A stretch of DNA of 7,324 nt. It comes from an uncultured Propionibacteriaceae bacterium (lineage in GTDB: Bacteria > Actinomycetota > Actinomycetes > Propionibacteriales > Propionibacteriaceae). The stretch covers positions 1 through 7,324 of the forward strand of contig CAKZJI010000503.1 of assembly GCA_936941515.1 (NCBI GenBank), given 5' to 3'. The position numbers and the translations under genes were made by a program. The notes beneath the pieces are model-generated. The model saw only the letters and a list, made by a program, of their open reading frames with translations. It was not told the origin of the DNA and searched no databases. This document shows positions 5,671-7,324 of the stretch, piece by piece (the stretch's first letter is position 1; every line of letters begins with the position of its first letter).

Positions 5671-6470
5671 TGAGTCACGATCCCCAGCAGTTGGCGAGCG
5701 AAGCAGCCGCCTTCCTGTCCTCCCATTTCCAGCTGGACCGCATCGACCTGGCGCTGGTGCTGGGCTCAGGGTGGTCTGCCGGAGCCGAGCGGCTCGGCGA
5801 GAGGCTGGGTGAGATTCCTCTGGGTGAAGTACCCGGTTTCACACAACCCGTTGTCAGCGGCCACGGCGGCATGCTGAAGCTGGTTCGCACGATGAACGGC
5901 AGGGTTGCCGCCATCTTGACAGGCCGAACCCACCTCTATGAGGGCCGGGGTGTCGCGGCCGTGGTGCACGGGGTCCGGACGGTGGCAGCCTGGGGCGCCT
6001 CAACGCTGGTGTTGACCAACGGCTGCGGCGGGCTGAATCCGGACTGGGCACCGGGAACGGTGGTGCTGATCCGTGACCACATCAACCTAACCGGTGACAC
6101 CCCCCTGACCGGTGCGACTTTCATCGACATGTCCGAGGCCTACTCCCAGCGGCTGCGGAACGTGACGCGCTCCGTTCAGCCAGAGCTGCCGGAGGGCGTC
6201 TACGTGCAGTTCCGCGGCCCCCAGTACGAGACTCCGGCTGAGGTGCGGATGGCGGGAATACTCGGAGGCGACCTCGTCGGCATGTCCACCACCCTGGAAA
6301 CCATCGCGGCACGTGAGGCCGGCATGGAGGTGCTGGGGCTGTCGCTGGTCACGAACGCCGCAGCTGGGCTGTCGGAGTCAAACCTCAACCATGCAGAGGT
6401 CCTGCAGGCAGGCCGGGATGCCGGGCCCCGGCTGGCGGGGCTGTTGGCGGGGATCGTGGGTGCGCTGTGA
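5670..6470 (+). CDS. punA: Purine nucleoside phosphorylase (trimeric, PNP/MTAP type)
   Basis: The enzyme splits purine (deoxy)nucleosides with phosphate to give free base and (deoxy)ribose-1-phosphate, in cytoplasmic purine salvage and nucleoside catabolism. The 266 residues match the trimeric PNP family end to end: phosphate loop VLGSGW (30-35), SGHGG (63-67), phosphate-binding GRTHLYEG (85-92), LTNGCGG (115-121), GPQYETPAE (183-191) with the base-binding Glu187, VGMSTTLE (203-210), and SLVTNAAAGL (225-234) with the purine-contacting Asn229. Asn and Glu at these positions suggest the 6-oxopurine (guanosine/inosine) preference of low-molecular-mass PNPs. LTNGCGG differs slightly from the more common LTNAAGG. 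It resembles mycobacterial DeoD/PunA (Rv3307). Translation probably starts on a leaderless transcript. Its TGA overlaps the GTG of the next gene by four bases, indicating an operon. Confidence 0.95.
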   Translation: MSHDPQQLASEAAAFLSSHFQLDRIDLALVLGSGWSAGAERLGERLGEIPLGEVPGFTQPVVSGHGGMLKLVRTMNGRVAAILTGRTHLYEGRGVAAVVHGVRTVAAWGASTLVLTNGCGGLNPDWAPGTVVLIRDHINLTGDTPLTGATFIDMSEAYSQRLRNVTRSVQPELPEGVYVQFRGPQYETPAEVRMAGILGGDLVGMSTTLETIAAREAGMEVLGLSLVTNAAAGLSESNLNHAEVLQAGRDAGPRLAGLLAGIVGAL

Positions 6471-7324
6471 GCCTGCTGCAAGCCCGAGCCTGGCTGGCCG
6501 CCGATCCCGACCCTGACACCCGTGCTCAGCTCTCGGCCCTCATTGAGGCCGGAGACTCTGAGGAACTCGCCGACGCCTTCAGGGGGTTCCTAACGTTCGG
6601 CACCGCTGGGCTACGTGGAGCCATGGGGCCGGGACCGAACCGGATGAACCGGCTCGTCGTGGCGCAGGCAGCCGCAGGAATCGGAGACTGGCTGCTCCAG
6701 CACGGTCACGGGGGCGGCAGGGTGATCATCGGCTTCGACGCACGTCGCAAATCAGAGGAGTTCGCTCACGAGACGGCCGAGCTGCTCGGCGGAGCAGGGT
6801 TTGAGCCATTGCTCGTCGGGGCCCCCACACCGACACCGGTGGTGGCCTTCGGCATTCGGCACCTTGAATGCGTGGCTGGAATCGTGGTCACCGCATCCCA
6901 CAATCCGGCTGCCGACAACGGCTACAAGGTCTATTTGGGGGACGGATCGCAGATCATTCCCCCGACAGATTCCGAGATCGCCGAGCAGATCGCGGCCCAC
7001 AGCATCGAGACCCTGGCCTCGCTCCCCCGCAGCCGGGACCACAGGATCATCGGCGATGAGCTGCTCGTAGCATATGTCCGGCATGCCGCCACGTTGATTC
7101 CCGCAGGGACGCCACGAGAGGTGACGTGGGTACATACAGCTATGCATGGGGTGGGGGCGCAGGCCATGCGGAGGCTCGCTGATGCCGTTGGCTTCCCCGC
7201 AGCCCACGAGGTGCATGAGCAGGCCAGCCCTGACCCGGACTTCCCCACCGTGACATTCCCCAATCCTGAGGAGCCGGGTGCCATAGACCTGGCCTTGGAG
7301 CGCGCCCGACAGGCAGGGGCCGAT
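6467..7324 (+). CDS. pmmB: Phosphohexomutase-family enzyme, probable phosphopentomutase/phosphomannomutase, 3'-partial
   Basis: This is an alpha-D-phosphohexomutase superfamily enzyme, which moves a phosphate between the 1 and 5/6 positions of a sugar via a phosphoserine. The 286 codons to the window edge are uninterrupted. They show FGTAGLRG (44-51), GFDAR (89-93), TPTPVVAFG (121-129), the catalytic serine loop TASHNP (142-147, Ser144), NGYKVY (151-156), HGVG (227-230) and SPDPDFPTVTFPNPEEPGA (254-272). The sequence ends at QAGAD, just before the expected metal-binding DPDADR loop; the full protein should be near 550 residues. The start is GTG 6467, inside the phosphorylase stop (GTGA); with no good ribosome binding site, translational coupling is likely. 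The neighbour makes ribose-1-phosphate and the same pair (deoD-pmmB) occurs in M. tuberculosis. I therefore favour phosphopentomutase activity as in the PGM2-like branch, though it could act on mannose or glucose phosphates. Confidence 0.9.
   Translation, partial: MSLLQARAWLAADPDPDTRAQLSALIEAGDSEELADAFRGFLTFGTAGLRGAMGPGPNRMNRLVVAQAAAGIGDWLLQHGHGGGRVIIGFDARRKSEEFAHETAELLGGAGFEPLLVGAPTPTPVVAFGIRHLECVAGIVVTASHNPAADNGYKVYLGDGSQIIPPTDSEIAEQIAAHSIETLASLPRSRDHRIIGDELLVAYVRHAATLIPAGTPREVTWVHTAMHGVGAQAMRRLADAVGFPAAHEVHEQASPDPDFPTVTFPNPEEPGAIDLALERARQAGAD

Overview
The window does not look like one piece of one genome. It reads as four sequence segments joined end to end. Segment A (about 1-2029) is high-GC and proteobacterial-looking, most like a betaproteobacterium. 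It carries a 5'-truncated ilvD on the minus strand, its terminator, and a leftward promoter for a gene beyond the left edge. Segment B (about 2011-2138) is roughly 100-130 bases of an unidentified coding sequence on the plus strand. Segment C (about 2139-2255) is a similarly short scrap of a sensor histidine kinase on the minus strand. Segment D (about 2233-7324) is a coherent actinobacterial locus. At each join both neighbouring reading frames stay plausible through a stretch of about 18-27 bases, and segments B and C are each about one short read long. This is what overlap-driven misassembly of mixed (metagenomic or amplified) DNA would produce.

Segment D is the informative part. Leftward it carries an ElaA-like GNAT acetyltransferase whose stop codon overlaps the start of a Nudix hydrolase; the Nudix gene is cut off by the misjoin after 77 residues. 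A 130-base divergent promoter region holds a 16-bp near-perfect dyad and candidate promoters in both directions. Rightward come a small membrane-anchored actinobacterial protein of unknown function with a Cys/Asp/His signature, a complete 582-residue SF2 DEAD/DEAH-type helicase of a kind typical of Actinobacteria, a purine nucleoside phosphorylase, and the first 286 codons of a phosphohexomutase-superfamily enzyme. The last gene overlaps the phosphorylase stop codon by 4 bases.

The phosphorylase/mutase pair makes biochemical sense. The first enzyme releases (deoxy)ribose-1-phosphate from purine nucleosides, and the second, if it acts as a phosphopentomutase, isomerises it to the 5-phosphate. 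The same pairing (deoD-pmmB) occurs in mycobacteria. The helicase and phosphorylase genes lack a Shine-Dalgarno sequence and have a TANNNT -10 hexamer 7-10 bases before the ATG, which is the layout of leaderless actinobacterial transcripts.

I found no CRISPR array, tRNA, rRNA, insertion sequence or convincing new defence or mobile system. The points most worth checking are the composite nature of the contig, the uncharacterised membrane protein, the operator-like dyad and the leaderless promoters.
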